Part shown: piece after piece, positions 15,028-23,704 of the stretch | How positions within the stretch are numbered: position 1 is the first letter of the stretch | Layout of the letters: each line of letters starts with the position of its first letter | DNA from: a virus | IMG/VR virus record: IMGVR_UViG_3300047446_000183 | Coordinates: 1 to 39,018 of that record | Strand: one strand, 5' to 3' | Length of the DNA stretch: 39,018 nt | Notes under the pieces: model-generated | What the model was told of the DNA's origin: nothing | What the model saw: only the letters and a program-made list of their open reading frames with translations | Databases searched by the model: none | Made by a program: the position numbers and the translations under genes

Positions 15028-15649
15028 GGTCTGCGGACCCTTCTTGCTCAGCCAGCCAGGCCGGTGCTTCCGGGCGGTGTTCTGCCAGGGGGAATTCCGT
15101 ACCTTGCGGCCAGTTGCGTAATTGCCGGCGGAAGTTTTGCAGATCGATGTATTGCTGGGCCGAGAGGGTGGTCTCGATACCTTCCTCCAACTCATCTCGG
15201 TGTCGGGTCACGACGCCATCCGTAGTCGCCAGCAGGGCGTTGCGCCACGCACGTTCTACCGCTGCAAGTTCCTCCGGTGAGGGCGGTGGGGGATCGGTTA
15301 GAAACGGATAACCGTCATCCCCCCAGGCAATAACCTTGCCTTGCGACGGCCCCGCCACTAGTTCGGCATGGTAGGCAGGCGTGATTTCCAGCGCATCCTC
15401 AGGGATCAGGCAGGCCGGGTTGGGTACCTCCAGCATGTCCGGGGTCACGCTCATATCAGGAACATCATGGAGCGTCAGCGGCTCATCCCCTGAATTCGTC
15501 ATCAGCTCTGTACCGATCCAAACAGACTCGCCCGGCGCTAAGACGACATCCACCCTCGGCCAGGTCCATGCCGGATCCTGAATAGTGATAAGACGCGGCC
15601 CGTGAATAGCGGGATGATAGAAACAACCCGTTGCTTTTGAAGCGAACAT
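15023..15649 (-). CDS. Tail fibre assembly chaperone
   Basis: 208 residues. The N-terminal half (MFASKATGCFYHPAIHG) has no clear domain. The C-terminal half (about 130-200) reads AVERAWRNALLATTDGVVTR, LSAQQYIDLQNFRRQLRNWP and PEAPAWL. This matches the phage tail assembly chaperone family, which helps fibres fold, and replaces P2 gpG. It follows the fibre gene within 11 bp. ATG 15649 has GGGGGAG just upstream. The stop lies inside the Ogr site of the next operon. Confidence 0.82.
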   Translation of the reverse strand: MFASKATGCFYHPAIHGPRLITIQDPAWTWPRVDVVLAPGESVWIGTELMTNSGDEPLTLHDVPDMSVTPDMLEVPNPACLIPEDALEITPAYHAELVAGPSQGKVIAWGDDGYPFLTDPPPPSPEELAAVERAWRNALLATTDGVVTRHRDELEEGIETTLSAQQYIDLQNFRRQLRNWPQGTEFPLAEHRPEAPAWLAEQEGSADL

Positions 15650-15659
15650 AAACTCCCCC

Positions 15660-17594
15660 TTACCAGCCAATGGCGGTCCAGCTAAAAATGGAAGCCACGG
15701 TCGACTTGTTCCGTAGCGTAAATGTGCCGGCGTTGATCGCGTTCCACGCGCCAGAGATAGGCGTCGTGTCGTTTGTTGACGATTGAGCGGTCACTTCTAC
15801 TGTCAGGATATTGGCCGGCATTGCAAATGGGAGCGTGACGACTGCAGAGCCGCCGGCGGGAATTGCGACGGTTGCCCCCCACTGCTCAATCTTGCCGCTC
15901 GGCAGCTTTTGCCAGCCGTTCGCCAGTAGAGACGTTTGGAAGCCCGCGCCGTATTTAAGCGCGGCCGATCCCGAGCCAATCCAGTTGTTACCAACCTGGA
16001 CTAACTTCAGGTCTTCACCCGTGCCGACCACGATGCTGGTCAGGTTTGAGCCATCACAGGAAATAATGTCGGTCCCTGCACGATTCAGCGTGTGACTTCC
16101 AATCCCCGTATTTTTGTAATTCAGGGTCGCGCCATCCGGGACACTTGCGGCGGCTGGCAGATTCGAACTACCGGCACCAATGTTTAGATTTTTCCCCACA
16201 TGGCCAGCATTTGCAGACGCGCCATTTCCAATGTCTGCCACGCCCGACAAACTGCCGAGCGCCCGCTGTACAAATTCCGTAGTCGCAAGTGACTTCGTAT
16301 TGTCGAATTGCGGCCGTGTTGTCCAGTTTGGGCCTGACATCACGGATGAGCCAATTAGCTGCGCGGACCCTCCAGTTACATACCATCCAGACGAGGCCGT
16401 TAATGTAAGTTGGATGGTGTCGAACGGCCCAAGAACAATTGAGGAAACACCAACTCCGTTTGAGGTAATAACACCAGAGGCTGGCACGATAGTGGCCCCT
16501 ACTGAGTTGCCGTACAGCGTTACCACTGAACCCGCCGCAATACCTGCTGCCGGTGGTAGCGTGAACGTCAGCCCGCCGGCGGTTGGGAGAACGATGTTCC
16601 CCACATGCACAGCGGATAGCGCAGCGCTGGCGTTTGTCACCGCATATGCCGAGTAACTACCGAGCGCCCGCTGCACAAAGCCGGCCGTTGCCAGCAACAG
16701 GCTGTTATCGAACTGAGGCGGGTTACTCGTCGCCGTGGGGCTGATCAATGCCGGCGAGATGATAGGCGCAAAGCCTTGGGTCACGTTCTGAAACGTCAGC
16801 GCCGTAGTGCCCACGACAATCAGCCCATCCGTGATCAGTTGCCAACGCGTGTCGGCCAGGGTGGCGCCCTGTTCGACGGATGTCAGCAGCGCCGATGTGA
16901 CCTCGGCATTGGTGTCGGCATCCGGCGCCCGTGTCCAGACAGCCGCGGCCGCCAGGTAAATGCCGTTGTCCTTGGGCACGGTCTGATTTTTCACCAGGAC
17001 TCTCGCGCCCGCTGGCACTGCCACGCCGTCAATCGTCTGCAGGCCGGCCAACGCGATGTTGGCCGTGGTGGCCACCAGCACCGACTGCTTGCTGTCGAGC
17101 TTGTTCAGTTCCTCCAGGACTTTCGCATCGACGTACGAGCGGGTTGCGAGCACCACGCTGGGATCGATCCTCAGTTCAACATTGCTGGAGTTGCTCACGA
17201 TCAGGTTCATTCGCACGACCTGCGTACGGCCGGAGCCTTGCGTCAGCAGTGGCTTGAACGACGGAGCGCAGTTGGCGATAGCGACCAGGTCGCCGTCAGC
17301 GTCATACAGTCCGATTTCACGAATCCACCAGCCGCCCACGTCTTCAGGGATGACCTGTTCGGCAACGATGATCGCGCTGTTGTTAGGGTCAACCTTGAGC
17401 TGATTGAGCGGCGCACGACGACGCTCATTGATCAGTGTCGTCTGGGTTGCCGACGGAATAGGGTCCGTTCCATTGGCATCGCCGACGCCCATTTGGGTGA
17501 TCTTCCAAGCGACGCCCAGGGCGTCGGCGTTGGCCTGTTTGGCGGTGCCGATGTTGGTCAGGATGGCAAAAAACTGAGAGGTCTGGTCGATCAT
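15660..17594 (-). CDS. H: Tail fibre protein (P2 gpH-like)
   Basis: 644 residues. The N-terminal 160 residues are the conserved P2-type baseplate attachment region: QFFAILTNIGTAKQANADAL, QTTLINERRRAPLNQL and EDVGGWWIREIGLYDADGDL. A shaft follows with two copies of a motif PQFDN(S/T)xxLAT..FVQRALGS. The C-terminus is a gp53-like receptor-binding domain (GWQKLPSGKIEQWG ... FSWTAIGW) of the kind that decides host range. ATG 17594 overlaps gene I by ATGA. Codon use and base composition in the shaft differ from the flanks, as often in fibre genes. Confidence 0.92.
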   Translation of the reverse strand: MIDQTSQFFAILTNIGTAKQANADALGVAWKITQMGVGDANGTDPIPSATQTTLINERRRAPLNQLKVDPNNSAIIVAEQVIPEDVGGWWIREIGLYDADGDLVAIANCAPSFKPLLTQGSGRTQVVRMNLIVSNSSNVELRIDPSVVLATRSYVDAKVLEELNKLDSKQSVLVATTANIALAGLQTIDGVAVPAGARVLVKNQTVPKDNGIYLAAAAVWTRAPDADTNAEVTSALLTSVEQGATLADTRWQLITDGLIVVGTTALTFQNVTQGFAPIISPALISPTATSNPPQFDNSLLLATAGFVQRALGSYSAYAVTNASAALSAVHVGNIVLPTAGGLTFTLPPAAGIAAGSVVTLYGNSVGATIVPASGVITSNGVGVSSIVLGPFDTIQLTLTASSGWYVTGGSAQLIGSSVMSGPNWTTRPQFDNTKSLATTEFVQRALGSLSGVADIGNGASANAGHVGKNLNIGAGSSNLPAAASVPDGATLNYKNTGIGSHTLNRAGTDIISCDGSNLTSIVVGTGEDLKLVQVGNNWIGSGSAALKYGAGFQTSLLANGWQKLPSGKIEQWGATVAIPAGGSAVVTLPFAMPANILTVEVTAQSSTNDTTPISGAWNAINAGTFTLRNKSTVASIFSWTAIGW

Positions 17595-18208
17595 GGGAAA
17601 ACATCCAGAGTGTCGATGGTGTGGTCGCGGCCGCCCCGGCCAATGACGCCGATGACTTCAATGTCGCGCTGTATGGGCGGGTACACGGTGATTTCGTCGC
17701 CGTCGTAGATCGTGGCGCCCATGTAAAGGCGGCCAGTGGATTCAAGGCTGATGGCCAGGCCGGTGAGGTGTCGGCTGCGGGGTTTGGCGTCATCAATGAG
17801 GAACGTCAGCTCCTGGTACATCTCATCGGTGATGCCGGTCTCCAGCACGCCGACCTTCAGCGCGAAAGTGCCAGGCACCCCCTCCGGCACCACATCGAAC
17901 CACTCGATAATCTCGATCAAGTAACCCAACGGCTCGACGACGCGGCGCAGGGAGCCGATGGTGCCTTTGCGGGAATGGATGTAGTACGCCGAGCGGATGG
18001 CGGCGCGCTTGGTGGCTTCCGACCAGGTGCTGTCCCAGCGATCGACCGAGAAGGCCCAGGCCAAGTAAGGCAGCAGGTCGACAGGGCACTCCATTGGGTT
18101 CCAGAGCTGACGCAGCGGAATGGGCGTGCGTTGAATTTGCGCCAACGCTTCGGCTGCCAAGCGTTCCAGCTGGTTGGCATTGCGGGGCAACAGCGAGACC
18201 GCGCCCAT
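17591..18208 (-). CDS. I: Baseplate/tail protein I (P2 gpI-like)
   Basis: 205 residues against about 176 in P2. Motifs of the family: NANQLERLAAEALAQIQRTP, LRQLWNPMECPVDLLPYLAW (32-51), FSVDRWDSTWSEATKRAAI and HSRKGTIGSLRRVVEPLG. It connects the baseplate wedge to the tail fibre. It overlaps J by a TAATG junction and H by four bases. Translation is therefore coupled through J-I-H. Confidence 0.93.
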   Translation of the reverse strand: MGAVSLLPRNANQLERLAAEALAQIQRTPIPLRQLWNPMECPVDLLPYLAWAFSVDRWDSTWSEATKRAAIRSAYYIHSRKGTIGSLRRVVEPLGYLIEIIEWFDVVPEGVPGTFALKVGVLETGITDEMYQELTFLIDDAKPRSRHLTGLAISLESTGRLYMGATIYDGDEITVYPPIQRDIEVIGVIGRGGRDHTIDTLDVFP

Positions 18209-19119
18209 TACTCCACCCCTTGCGTGAGCGTGATGGCAGTGCAGTAGGGGGCCTGGTAGGGCGTGGCGACGATGTCGATCCAGTTCACCAGCTCGACCTT
18301 GCGCACACCCTCAACATGCAGCGCCGCGTGGATGGCTGATTCGGAGACTTCCATGGCCAGACGACGACGCTGATGCACGTAGTCCTGCAGGCGTTGGTAG
18401 GCAGCGGCAAGGATCGGCTCGGATTCGGGGCCGTTGGTTTTCAGGTACAGACGAGCGTTGACCTGGTACGGCAGGACAATTGCCCCTTGTACCGTCAGGC
18501 GATCGGCCACGGGGCGGCGGTCGTCGTCGCTCAAGTAAGCGTTAACGATGCTGAGCAAGCTCGCATCAGCGCTACCGTCGCCCAACAAGGATTGCACGGT
18601 CACAACCACCACGGCGGGGCTCGGGCTCTCCGCTGTGGCATCGGCCACGCGGCCGTCAGCGGCGCGGGCATGAAAGATATAGCTGTTGCGTGGGCCGGCG
18701 GTGCTGAGGCCTTCCCAGGCCATTTGCGCGCGCTCGCGCAAGCTGTCGTAGCTCTCCAAAATCTCTGGAATCGGTGGCACAGCCTTCGGATTGCCGATTT
18801 GCACCACCAGCCGTTTGACGTTGTAGTTGGCCGCCAGATTCTCCAGGTCAGCGCCTTGGGCGAGGGCAAGCATATTGGCCACCGCACCTTCGTTGACGCG
18901 CTGACGCCAGATCGTTTCGCGGTAGGCATTCTCCTCGAGCAACTTGGTCAGGGGCTCTGATTCCAGTTCGAGGCGGGCGGCAATCGCCGCCTGTTCTTCA
19001 GGCGGCCACAGACTGACGGCATAGGCCTTGCGTTCGGCCAGGATCAATTCGAAGTCGATCTGCTCAACGATCTGTGGTGCCGGTAACTGGCTGAGGTCGA
19101 TTGGGACAAAGGTGTTCAT
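18208..19119 (-). CDS. J: Baseplate wedge protein J (P2 gpJ-like)
   Basis: 303 residues, the same as P2 gpJ (about 302). Begins MNTFVPIDLSQLPAPQIVEQ and contains the baseplate_J segment ADLENLAANYNVKRLVVQIG and VVTVQSLLGDGSADASLLSI. It forms the wedge part of the baseplate next to gpI and gpW. It overlaps W by ATGA at 19119-19116. Confidence 0.94.
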   Translation of the reverse strand: MNTFVPIDLSQLPAPQIVEQIDFELILAERKAYAVSLWPPEEQAAIAARLELESEPLTKLLEENAYRETIWRQRVNEGAVANMLALAQGADLENLAANYNVKRLVVQIGNPKAVPPIPEILESYDSLRERAQMAWEGLSTAGPRNSYIFHARAADGRVADATAESPSPAVVVVTVQSLLGDGSADASLLSIVNAYLSDDDRRPVADRLTVQGAIVLPYQVNARLYLKTNGPESEPILAAAYQRLQDYVHQRRRLAMEVSESAIHAALHVEGVRKVELVNWIDIVATPYQAPYCTAITLTQGVE

Positions 19120-19460
19120 ACGCTGGCCCCCAGTTGCAGCGGGATGCTCAAGTTGTGCTGCTGATTGCTGTCGACTTCGGCGCCTTCCAGCTCGAGGATG
19201 ACCTCGCCCTGCAGGCTGACGCCGCTGAACTGAACGCGGCTGAGGCTGATGCGTGGTTCCCAGCGCAACAGGGCCATGGCGGTGGCGGCATACACACGCA
19301 ACCGGGTGGCGTCATTGAAGGGCTGGTCGACCAGTTCGGGCAGCAAGCTGCCGTAGTCGCGACGCATGACCCGAGTGCCGATGCGGGTGGTCAGGATGTC
19401 GGCGATCGACTGGCGAATGTGCTCCAGGTAGCCGATGGCGCTGCCGGTTTCTCGGTTCAT
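19116..19460 (-). CDS. W: Baseplate wedge protein W (P2 gpW / T4 gp25-like)
   Basis: 114 residues, the size of P2 gpW. Core motif LEHIRQSIADILTTRIGTRV followed by MRRDYGSLLPELVDQPFND is the gp25-like signature (iR.DYGs). It is the inner baseplate wedge component that starts sheath assembly. It overlaps V by ATGA. Confidence 0.95.
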   Translation of the reverse strand: MNRETGSAIGYLEHIRQSIADILTTRIGTRVMRRDYGSLLPELVDQPFNDATRLRVYAATAMALLRWEPRISLSRVQFSGVSLQGEVILELEGAEVDSNQQHNLSIPLQLGASV

Positions 19461-20029
19461 AGAGGTTTTCCCGACTGATCAGAACCGGCCTTCACCCCGC
19501 CATGCGGGTGATTGACGAGGCTGATGCCGGCTGCGACGACATCTTCCGAGACGGTGACCTTTCCGGTGACGTGCTGATTGCCGGTCTGGGTGTAGTCACC
19601 CTCATGGGTGATCGGGCCGACGATGTGAATGCCGCCCTGGCTGATCAGTTCGCTGGTGCCATCTTCGGGCAGCACCGCGCGCAGGTGATGGGCAATGCAG
19701 TCGTATTCGATAACGGCACCGTCACGGTAGGTGCGGCGATGAAGACCGATGCGATCACCGTTGGCGGCATGCGCGTCGCTGAACATGCCGGTGAGGGCCA
19801 CGCCATTGGCCAGTTGTCCTGACGGACTGAGCAGCACGACTTGCTCGTCTACAGTCGGCGGGTCCCACTCTTGATCCAGGCCAGCACGCAGGGCAATCCA
19901 CGGCAGCCAAGCGGTGAGCAGTTCGCCGGTTTTGACGCGCACGCGCGGCGGTTGCATCTGAACTTCGGCAACGGTGCCGAAGCGGATGAGGTTTTCCAGC
20001 AGGCGGGAGAGGGCGGCGATATTGGTCAT
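19457..20029 (-). CDS. V: Baseplate spike protein V (P2 gpV-like)
   Basis: 190 residues against about 211 in P2. N-terminal OB-like domain (FGTVAEVQMQPPRVRVKTGE), then a beta-helical stem (GDYTQTGNQHVTGKVTVSED) and, near the C-terminus, NHPHGG (about 173-178). In P2 gpV an H-x-H pair at the tip binds iron, and the pair is conserved here. It is the membrane-piercing tip. First gene of the V-W-J-I-H operon, with an Ogr-type palindrome 48-66 bp upstream. Confidence 0.94.
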   Translation of the reverse strand: MTNIAALSRLLENLIRFGTVAEVQMQPPRVRVKTGELLTAWLPWIALRAGLDQEWDPPTVDEQVVLLSPSGQLANGVALTGMFSDAHAANGDRIGLHRRTYRDGAVIEYDCIAHHLRAVLPEDGTSELISQGGIHIVGPITHEGDYTQTGNQHVTGKVTVSEDVVAAGISLVNHPHGGVKAGSDQSGKPL

Positions 20030-20076
20030 GCCGCCGATGGTGGCGCCACGCGCACGCGAGCGCAGCCGGGGGGACT

Positions 20077-20095
20077 TGTAGCGCGGACGGCTACA
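20077..20095 (-). promoter_or_regulatory. Late activator (Ogr) binding site upstream of V
   Basis: TGTAGC ... GCTACA with TGT at 20077-20079 and ACA at 20093-20095, 13 bases between. It overlaps the stop codon of gene S, as the site before FI overlaps a stop codon, and is spaced correctly for the V promoter. Confidence 0.75.
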
Positions 20096-20546
20096 GGGTC
20101 AGGTGGGCCAGCAGGGTGTCCCGGATCAATTCAAGATCGGCCTCGGTAAAGCCCAGCACTTCCCGCTGGTCATAGCGCACATCCGGGGCGCCCCGTTCGG
20201 CGCGGTCCTTCAGACCGTATTGGTGTACGCGGGCGATGCGTGCAATTCGCCCGGTAAAGCCGACGCTGACCAGGCTGCTATCGCCCTTGGCCTTCAGGTA
20301 ACTGGCGGTGCGCAGCTTGCGGAACATCTTCAATTTGCGCTGGATGCGGCCTTGTTTGCCGCGCAAGTCGCGTGCCTTGCGCGGCGTGTACGGACTGCTG
20401 TCGGGATTGCGCTGGGCAGTCACCCGCTGTTGCTGGCTGCGGCGCAGTTGTTGGGCGATCGTCCGGGCCAATTGGGTCCGGGCGGGTGGTTCCAGCCGCT
20501 GCAGTAGCAGGCCGGCCCAATCCTCCAGTGCTTGCAGGTCACTCAT
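20091..20546 (-). CDS. S: Tail completion protein S (P2 gpS-like)
   Basis: 151 residues, as in P2 (about 150). Motifs: LQRLEPPARTQLARTIAQQL, RNPDSSPYTPRKARD, KMFRKLRTASYLKA and a final RYDQREVLGFTEADLELIRD stretch, the latter a family signature. It completes the tail-to-head joining end. Last gene of the O operon. It starts eight bases before the end of R. Confidence 0.93.
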   Translation of the reverse strand: MSDLQALEDWAGLLLQRLEPPARTQLARTIAQQLRRSQQQRVTAQRNPDSSPYTPRKARDLRGKQGRIQRKLKMFRKLRTASYLKAKGDSSLVSVGFTGRIARIARVHQYGLKDRAERGAPDVRYDQREVLGFTEADLELIRDTLLAHLTL

Positions 20547-21075
20547 TGTTAGGGCGCTGCGGGTGCGGGGTGGCCAGCGCTACGGCATCGGTCGGCTGTG
20601 GTGACGTCCACTCGGCCAGTAGCACACCGTCGGCGAATATTTGGATAGGGCCATCGATCTGTTCGTAGGGCGTGTACTGCGGTTCGGCAGCGTGTTTGAG
20701 GGTGAAGGTGCCGTTGTCCTGTTTCTTCACGATGACTCGCTCGGTCAATGGCAAGCTCAGGCTCATGTCGACCTTGCTGTGGTCGATGACGTCGGCTTCG
20801 AACTTGATGCCCTCGGCGGACTTGTCCAGGTTGACCAGTAGTTCCGATTGGTTCACGCGCAGCCAGCCCAACAGCGGCAGCATTACGCTGTCGGGGTGGC
20901 CGGCGAAGTCGGTAAGAATGATCTGCAGGTCGTAGGCATATTCGAAGGACAGGCCGGCAGCCCCGGTGCAGCGGATCTTGCCGTTGTCGATGAAGACCAG
21001 CAGGCGGTCGGGGTTGTGCTTCAGTTCGGGTATGGCAGCCAGCAGGTGGGCTCGGAGACTATCGGGCTTGTTCAT
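20539..21075 (-). CDS. R: Tail completion protein R (P2 gpR-like)
   Basis: 178 residues against about 155 in P2. Begins MNKPDSLRAHLLAAIPELKH and contains NGKIRCTGAAGLSFEYAYDL and LLPLLGWLRVNQSELLVN, as in P2 tail completion R proteins. The C-terminus has a YTPYEQIDGPIQIFADGVLL extension. ATG 21075 was chosen; the frame to 21222 only overlaps the outer spanin gene. R overlaps the outer spanin gene by 17 bp. Confidence 0.92.
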   Translation of the reverse strand: MNKPDSLRAHLLAAIPELKHNPDRLLVFIDNGKIRCTGAAGLSFEYAYDLQIILTDFAGHPDSVMLPLLGWLRVNQSELLVNLDKSAEGIKFEADVIDHSKVDMSLSLPLTERVIVKKQDNGTFTLKHAAEPQYTPYEQIDGPIQIFADGVLLAEWTSPQPTDAVALATPHPQRPNNE

Positions 21076-21325
21076 GTTGCACCTGGTGTTGGTAAACCAA
21101 ATCGACCTGGGCGGCACAGTCGGCCCATGCAGCCTCGGTGCGATCCTGATCGGTGAGCAGTGCGCCGTTATCGTCCGGTTCCGTTGCTGGCAGCCGGCAC
21201 GGCACCACGGCCGGACAACCACTGACGATAAGCGTCGGCGCCGGTGAGGGCGGGGCGCTGGCGCAACCGGCGAGCAGCATCAGGCAGAGGCTCATCAGCC
21301 CACGTCCGTAGTTCTGAATTTTCAC
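21059..21325 (-). CDS. lysC: Outer-membrane spanin lipoprotein (LysC/Rz1-like), nested in the inner spanin gene
   Basis: 88 residues in the alternative frame of the inner spanin gene. The GTG start at 21325 has GAGG nine bases upstream and gives KIQNYGRGLMSLCLMLLAGCAS: a basic n-region, hydrophobic core and lipobox LAGC. Pro-rich stretch APPSPAP follows, typical of Rz1. The spanin pair joins inner and outer membranes for the final lysis step. An ATG at 21295 would lose the basic residues. Confidence 0.87.
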   Translation of the reverse strand: MKIQNYGRGLMSLCLMLLAGCASAPPSPAPTLIVSGCPAVVPCRLPATEPDDNGALLTDQDRTEAAWADCAAQVDLVYQHQVQHEQAR

Positions 21326-21611
21326 GTTTGAGTGCCTCGATCGTTCGTTCACGGTTGGCCAGGCCCTGGCGCAATTGATCCTGTTGGCTGCGCAGACTGG
21401 CCTGAGCAGTGCGCTCCTGTTGCAGCGAGTCACGCAGGCTGTTTGCGGTAGCCAGATTACGGTCAGCATCGTCACGGGCCGTCTTGGCGTCTTTCCCTGC
21501 CAGCTCGGTGTTCTTGTCGGCGATCGCGATGCGCTGTTCCTGCCCCCAAATCAACAACGCCAAGGCGCCGAGCAAGGCGAGGCCGTACAGCACCTGGCGC
21601 AGGGTGCTCAT
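21168..21611 (-). CDS. lysB: Inner-membrane spanin (LysB/Rz-like)
   Basis: 147 residues: an N-terminal signal anchor (LRQVLYGLALLGALALLIWG, 4-23) and then a long coiled coil (KDAKTARDDADRNLATANSL, DQLRQGLANRERTIEALKRE), ending LPDAARRLRQRPALTGADAY. This is the classic i-spanin layout. The nested outer spanin lies in its 3' half. ATG 21611 overlaps the upstream gene by four bases. Confidence 0.9.
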   Translation of the reverse strand: MSTLRQVLYGLALLGALALLIWGQEQRIAIADKNTELAGKDAKTARDDADRNLATANSLRDSLQQERTAQASLRSQQDQLRQGLANRERTIEALKRENSELRTWADEPLPDAARRLRQRPALTGADAYRQWLSGRGAVPAASNGTGR

Positions 21612-21814
21612 GCGCGGTACCAGCCGAGTTTGTTCATGTCGCCGACGTCCAGCTTGGCGAGGGGGCCGCGAACGATCACGACTTTGCAGCCTGGGGTCAT
21701 GATGTGAAGGGCTTCACCCAGTAATGCCATGTCCTCATGTTCGGTGGACTCAGGCACCACCAGCAGATCGCCATCCTTTACGTTCAGTCGTTGTACAGCT
21801 TCGAAATCGATCAT
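21608..21814 (-). CDS. Small lysis-cassette protein, 68 aa, unknown
   Basis: Begins MIDFEAVQRLNVKDGDLLVV and continues without a membrane segment to GDMNKLGWYRA. It lies where P2 has lysA, between endolysin and lysB, and overlaps both neighbours by four bases, but lacks the membrane helices of LysA. The VKDGDLLVVPES and KVVIVRGPLAKL stretches suggest a small beta-rich fold. Gene well supported, role unknown. Confidence 0.75.
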   Translation of the reverse strand: MIDFEAVQRLNVKDGDLLVVPESTEHEDMALLGEALHIMTPGCKVVIVRGPLAKLDVGDMNKLGWYRA

Positions 21815-22650
21815 GCGGCCTCCGGCACAGGACAGCCGGTGGCGTGCCGTAGGTAGGCACGCTCCAGCTTGATGTCGTACAGATTGCGTTGGTAATCGGG
21901 GCCGTTGAAACCCTTGGCAAACACGGCCCATTTCTTAGCCTTGAGCGCTTTCAGCAATGCCGGATCGGCCTCGAGGAAGCGCACGAATGCTTCAAACTGT
22001 TCGTTTTCGTCCTTGGCCATACGCGCGGCGAAGTCCTGCACGCTGACATAGCCCAGGCGTACCGCGTGATAACCCATGATCTGAAAGGCGCCCCAACTGG
22101 CCGACTCCAGCGCGCAGGTGTCATCGATGAGCCGCGCGTTGGCCAGCCGTTGGTGTTCGGCGCTTCCACCGGCATATCCCCCGGCACGCGGATTTACCAG
22201 GTTGGGTTTGCAGGTGGTCAGTTCATCGGCGTGGGCCTGCAGCGCAGCCGCGTCATCTTCCGGGGTGCGCGGCTTGGCCAACTGGCGATACATGATGTGC
22301 CGCTCGTAGAGAATCTTGGGCTTGCCGTTTTCGAGGAAACCCGCACCCAGGCTTTCGACTTCGTTCACGGCGAGGATGGCCGCCAGCTCGACGCCCAGCC
22401 GTGTGGCCGCTGCCATCAGCGAGGCATTGCGCAGCAGCGCAGAACAATCACTACCAGTCAACGCGGCGAGGGTTTTGGGGCCGGTGATGCCGTCAGCGAC
22501 CAACCCTATCTTGGCTTGATAGGCGCGCACCGCGTTCTCGGTAGCATCGCCAAACAAGCCGTCCACGAACAGAGAGGCTCCGCTCAGGTTGAGGCGCTGC
22601 TGCAGCACGCGAACATCCTGGTTGCGATCGCCATGGCGAAGGGTCGTCAT
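21811..22650 (-). CDS. Endolysin: peptidoglycan-binding domain plus N-acetylmuramidase
   Basis: 279 residues. Residues about 8-66 form a PG_binding_1 domain (DVRVLQQRLNLSGASLFVDG, GLVADGITGPKTLAAL). Residues about 85-270 are an N-acetylmuramidase of the DUF3380 type, with the probable catalytic Glu97 in LAVNEVESLG, then SASWGAFQIMGYHAVRLGY. It cuts the glycan strands after release by the holin. No signal peptide is seen. ATG 22650 overlaps the holin stop. The longer frame to 22806 only overlaps the holin gene. Confidence 0.92.
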   Translation of the reverse strand: MTTLRHGDRNQDVRVLQQRLNLSGASLFVDGLFGDATENAVRAYQAKIGLVADGITGPKTLAALTGSDCSALLRNASLMAAATRLGVELAAILAVNEVESLGAGFLENGKPKILYERHIMYRQLAKPRTPEDDAAALQAHADELTTCKPNLVNPRAGGYAGGSAEHQRLANARLIDDTCALESASWGAFQIMGYHAVRLGYVSVQDFAARMAKDENEQFEAFVRFLEADPALLKALKAKKWAVFAKGFNGPDYQRNLYDIKLERAYLRHATGCPVPEAA

Positions 22651-22970
22651 ATCTGGTCCACCTTGCGCTTGAAGAATTGTTTGGCCAGGGCGCGAGTACC
22701 CTCGACGCCGAGCAGCCCGATAACCCCGCCGAAGAACGGTCCAGTGGTCGCCGGGATTCCCAGCAGAGACAGTCCGTGGCAACAAGCCAAGGCGAGCAAC
22801 CCGCACAACGGTGCTTCCAGCGCAACGCGGCGCAGGGTGCCGCCGCCGTACATGATTCGCAGTGCGGCGATGATGGCGGCCAGGCCGCCGGCGTAGAGGG
22901 CGGGCCAGTTTTGTTCGAGCCAGGCCGCGAGCCAGGCCCAGGTGTCCGGTTTATCAGGCATGCGCTTCAT
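22647..22970 (-). CDS. Holin, lambda-family type
   Basis: 107 residues with three likely membrane helices: YAGGLAAIIAALRIMYGG (about 26-43), LCGLLALACCHGLSLLGI and GPFFGGVIGLLGVEGTRAL. A basic C-terminus (KQFFKRKVDQ) follows. The helices would open the inner membrane for the endolysin. Start at ATG 22970 or, equally possible, ATG 22961 (MPDKPDTWAW); two starts close together recall the dual-start holin/antiholin arrangement of lambda S. Takes the place of P2 gene Y. Confidence 0.87.
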   Translation of the reverse strand: MKRMPDKPDTWAWLAAWLEQNWPALYAGGLAAIIAALRIMYGGGTLRRVALEAPLCGLLALACCHGLSLLGIPATTGPFFGGVIGLLGVEGTRALAKQFFKRKVDQI

Positions 22971-23030
22971 TCCGCTGTCCGAGGTTGAGGGTGGGAAGCT
23001 GGTGTGCGTCCTGGGGGCAAAAGCGTTGGG

Positions 23031-23240
23031 TCAGTCCCATAGATTCACCATCTGTCGTTGTTCTGCTTGTGGGGCTACTTCCGGCAACTGCACCAGGGTG
23101 CCGTGCGGCAGGACCGTGCCGAGATCGGCCAGCCCGGGATTGGCATCAAGCACGGCCTCGGTGACACCTGCGGTGCGGCCGTAGATTCGCCAGCAGATGG
23201 CATCGACGGTTTCGCCTTGATGAGCGATCACGGTGGGCAT
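23031..23240 (-). CDS. X: Tail protein X (P2 gpX-like, LysM-type)
   Basis: 69 residues, about the size of P2 gpX. Starts MPTVIAHQGETVDAICWRIY, which is a LysM-like fold, and ends LPEVAPQAEQRQMVNLWD. It is needed for tail assembly. ATG 23240 overlaps the L stop as TGATG; a GTG one codon earlier is possible. Confidence 0.92.
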   Translation of the reverse strand: MPTVIAHQGETVDAICWRIYGRTAGVTEAVLDANPGLADLGTVLPHGTLVQLPEVAPQAEQRQMVNLWD

Positions 23241-23704
23241 CACAGCAACTCCACGGTGGTGTGGCTGATACCCAGGAGGCTGCGTAGCGCCTTGCGCGAG
23301 TCTCGACGCAACTGGTCGGCGCTGCTTTCATCCTCGGTGACCTTTTTCTCGCCGCTATTGGTGGCGTCGAAACTGCTGTAGCGCTCCACCAGCTCGGCCA
23401 GCGCGGCGCAGTAAATGACGCGGCGATAGAGGTGCAGCAGCTGACTTTCGCCTTTGATTTGCTCGGCAGGCACGTCGGACAAAATGGAAAAGCCAAGGGC
23501 CTGTTGGGCGGTCCGGTAGCCTGCAAGCTCCCGGTTTGCCTCGATCATGGCGTTGACCGTCGCGACCTCGAGGCGATCGTCAGTGACGACATCGGTGATA
23601 CGCATAGCGGCGCGCAAATGCTGGCCGTCGATCTTCGGCCAGAAGGTGCTGTTGCCGATCGGGAAGGCAGTCGATGGGATACCGCCGGCGATGAATCCGC
23701 TCAT
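23240..23704 (-). CDS. L: Head completion/stabilisation protein L (P2 gpL-like)
   Basis: 154 residues. Begins MSGFIAGGIPSTAFPIGNST and has the family segment FWPKIDGQHLRAAMRITDVV, then LHLYRRVIYCAALAELVERY. It finishes the DNA-filled head so that the tail can join. P2 L has about 169 residues. Confidence 0.93.
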   Translation of the reverse strand: MSGFIAGGIPSTAFPIGNSTFWPKIDGQHLRAAMRITDVVTDDRLEVATVNAMIEANRELAGYRTAQQALGFSILSDVPAEQIKGESQLLHLYRRVIYCAALAELVERYSSFDATNSGEKKVTEDESSADQLRRDSRKALRSLLGISHTTVELL

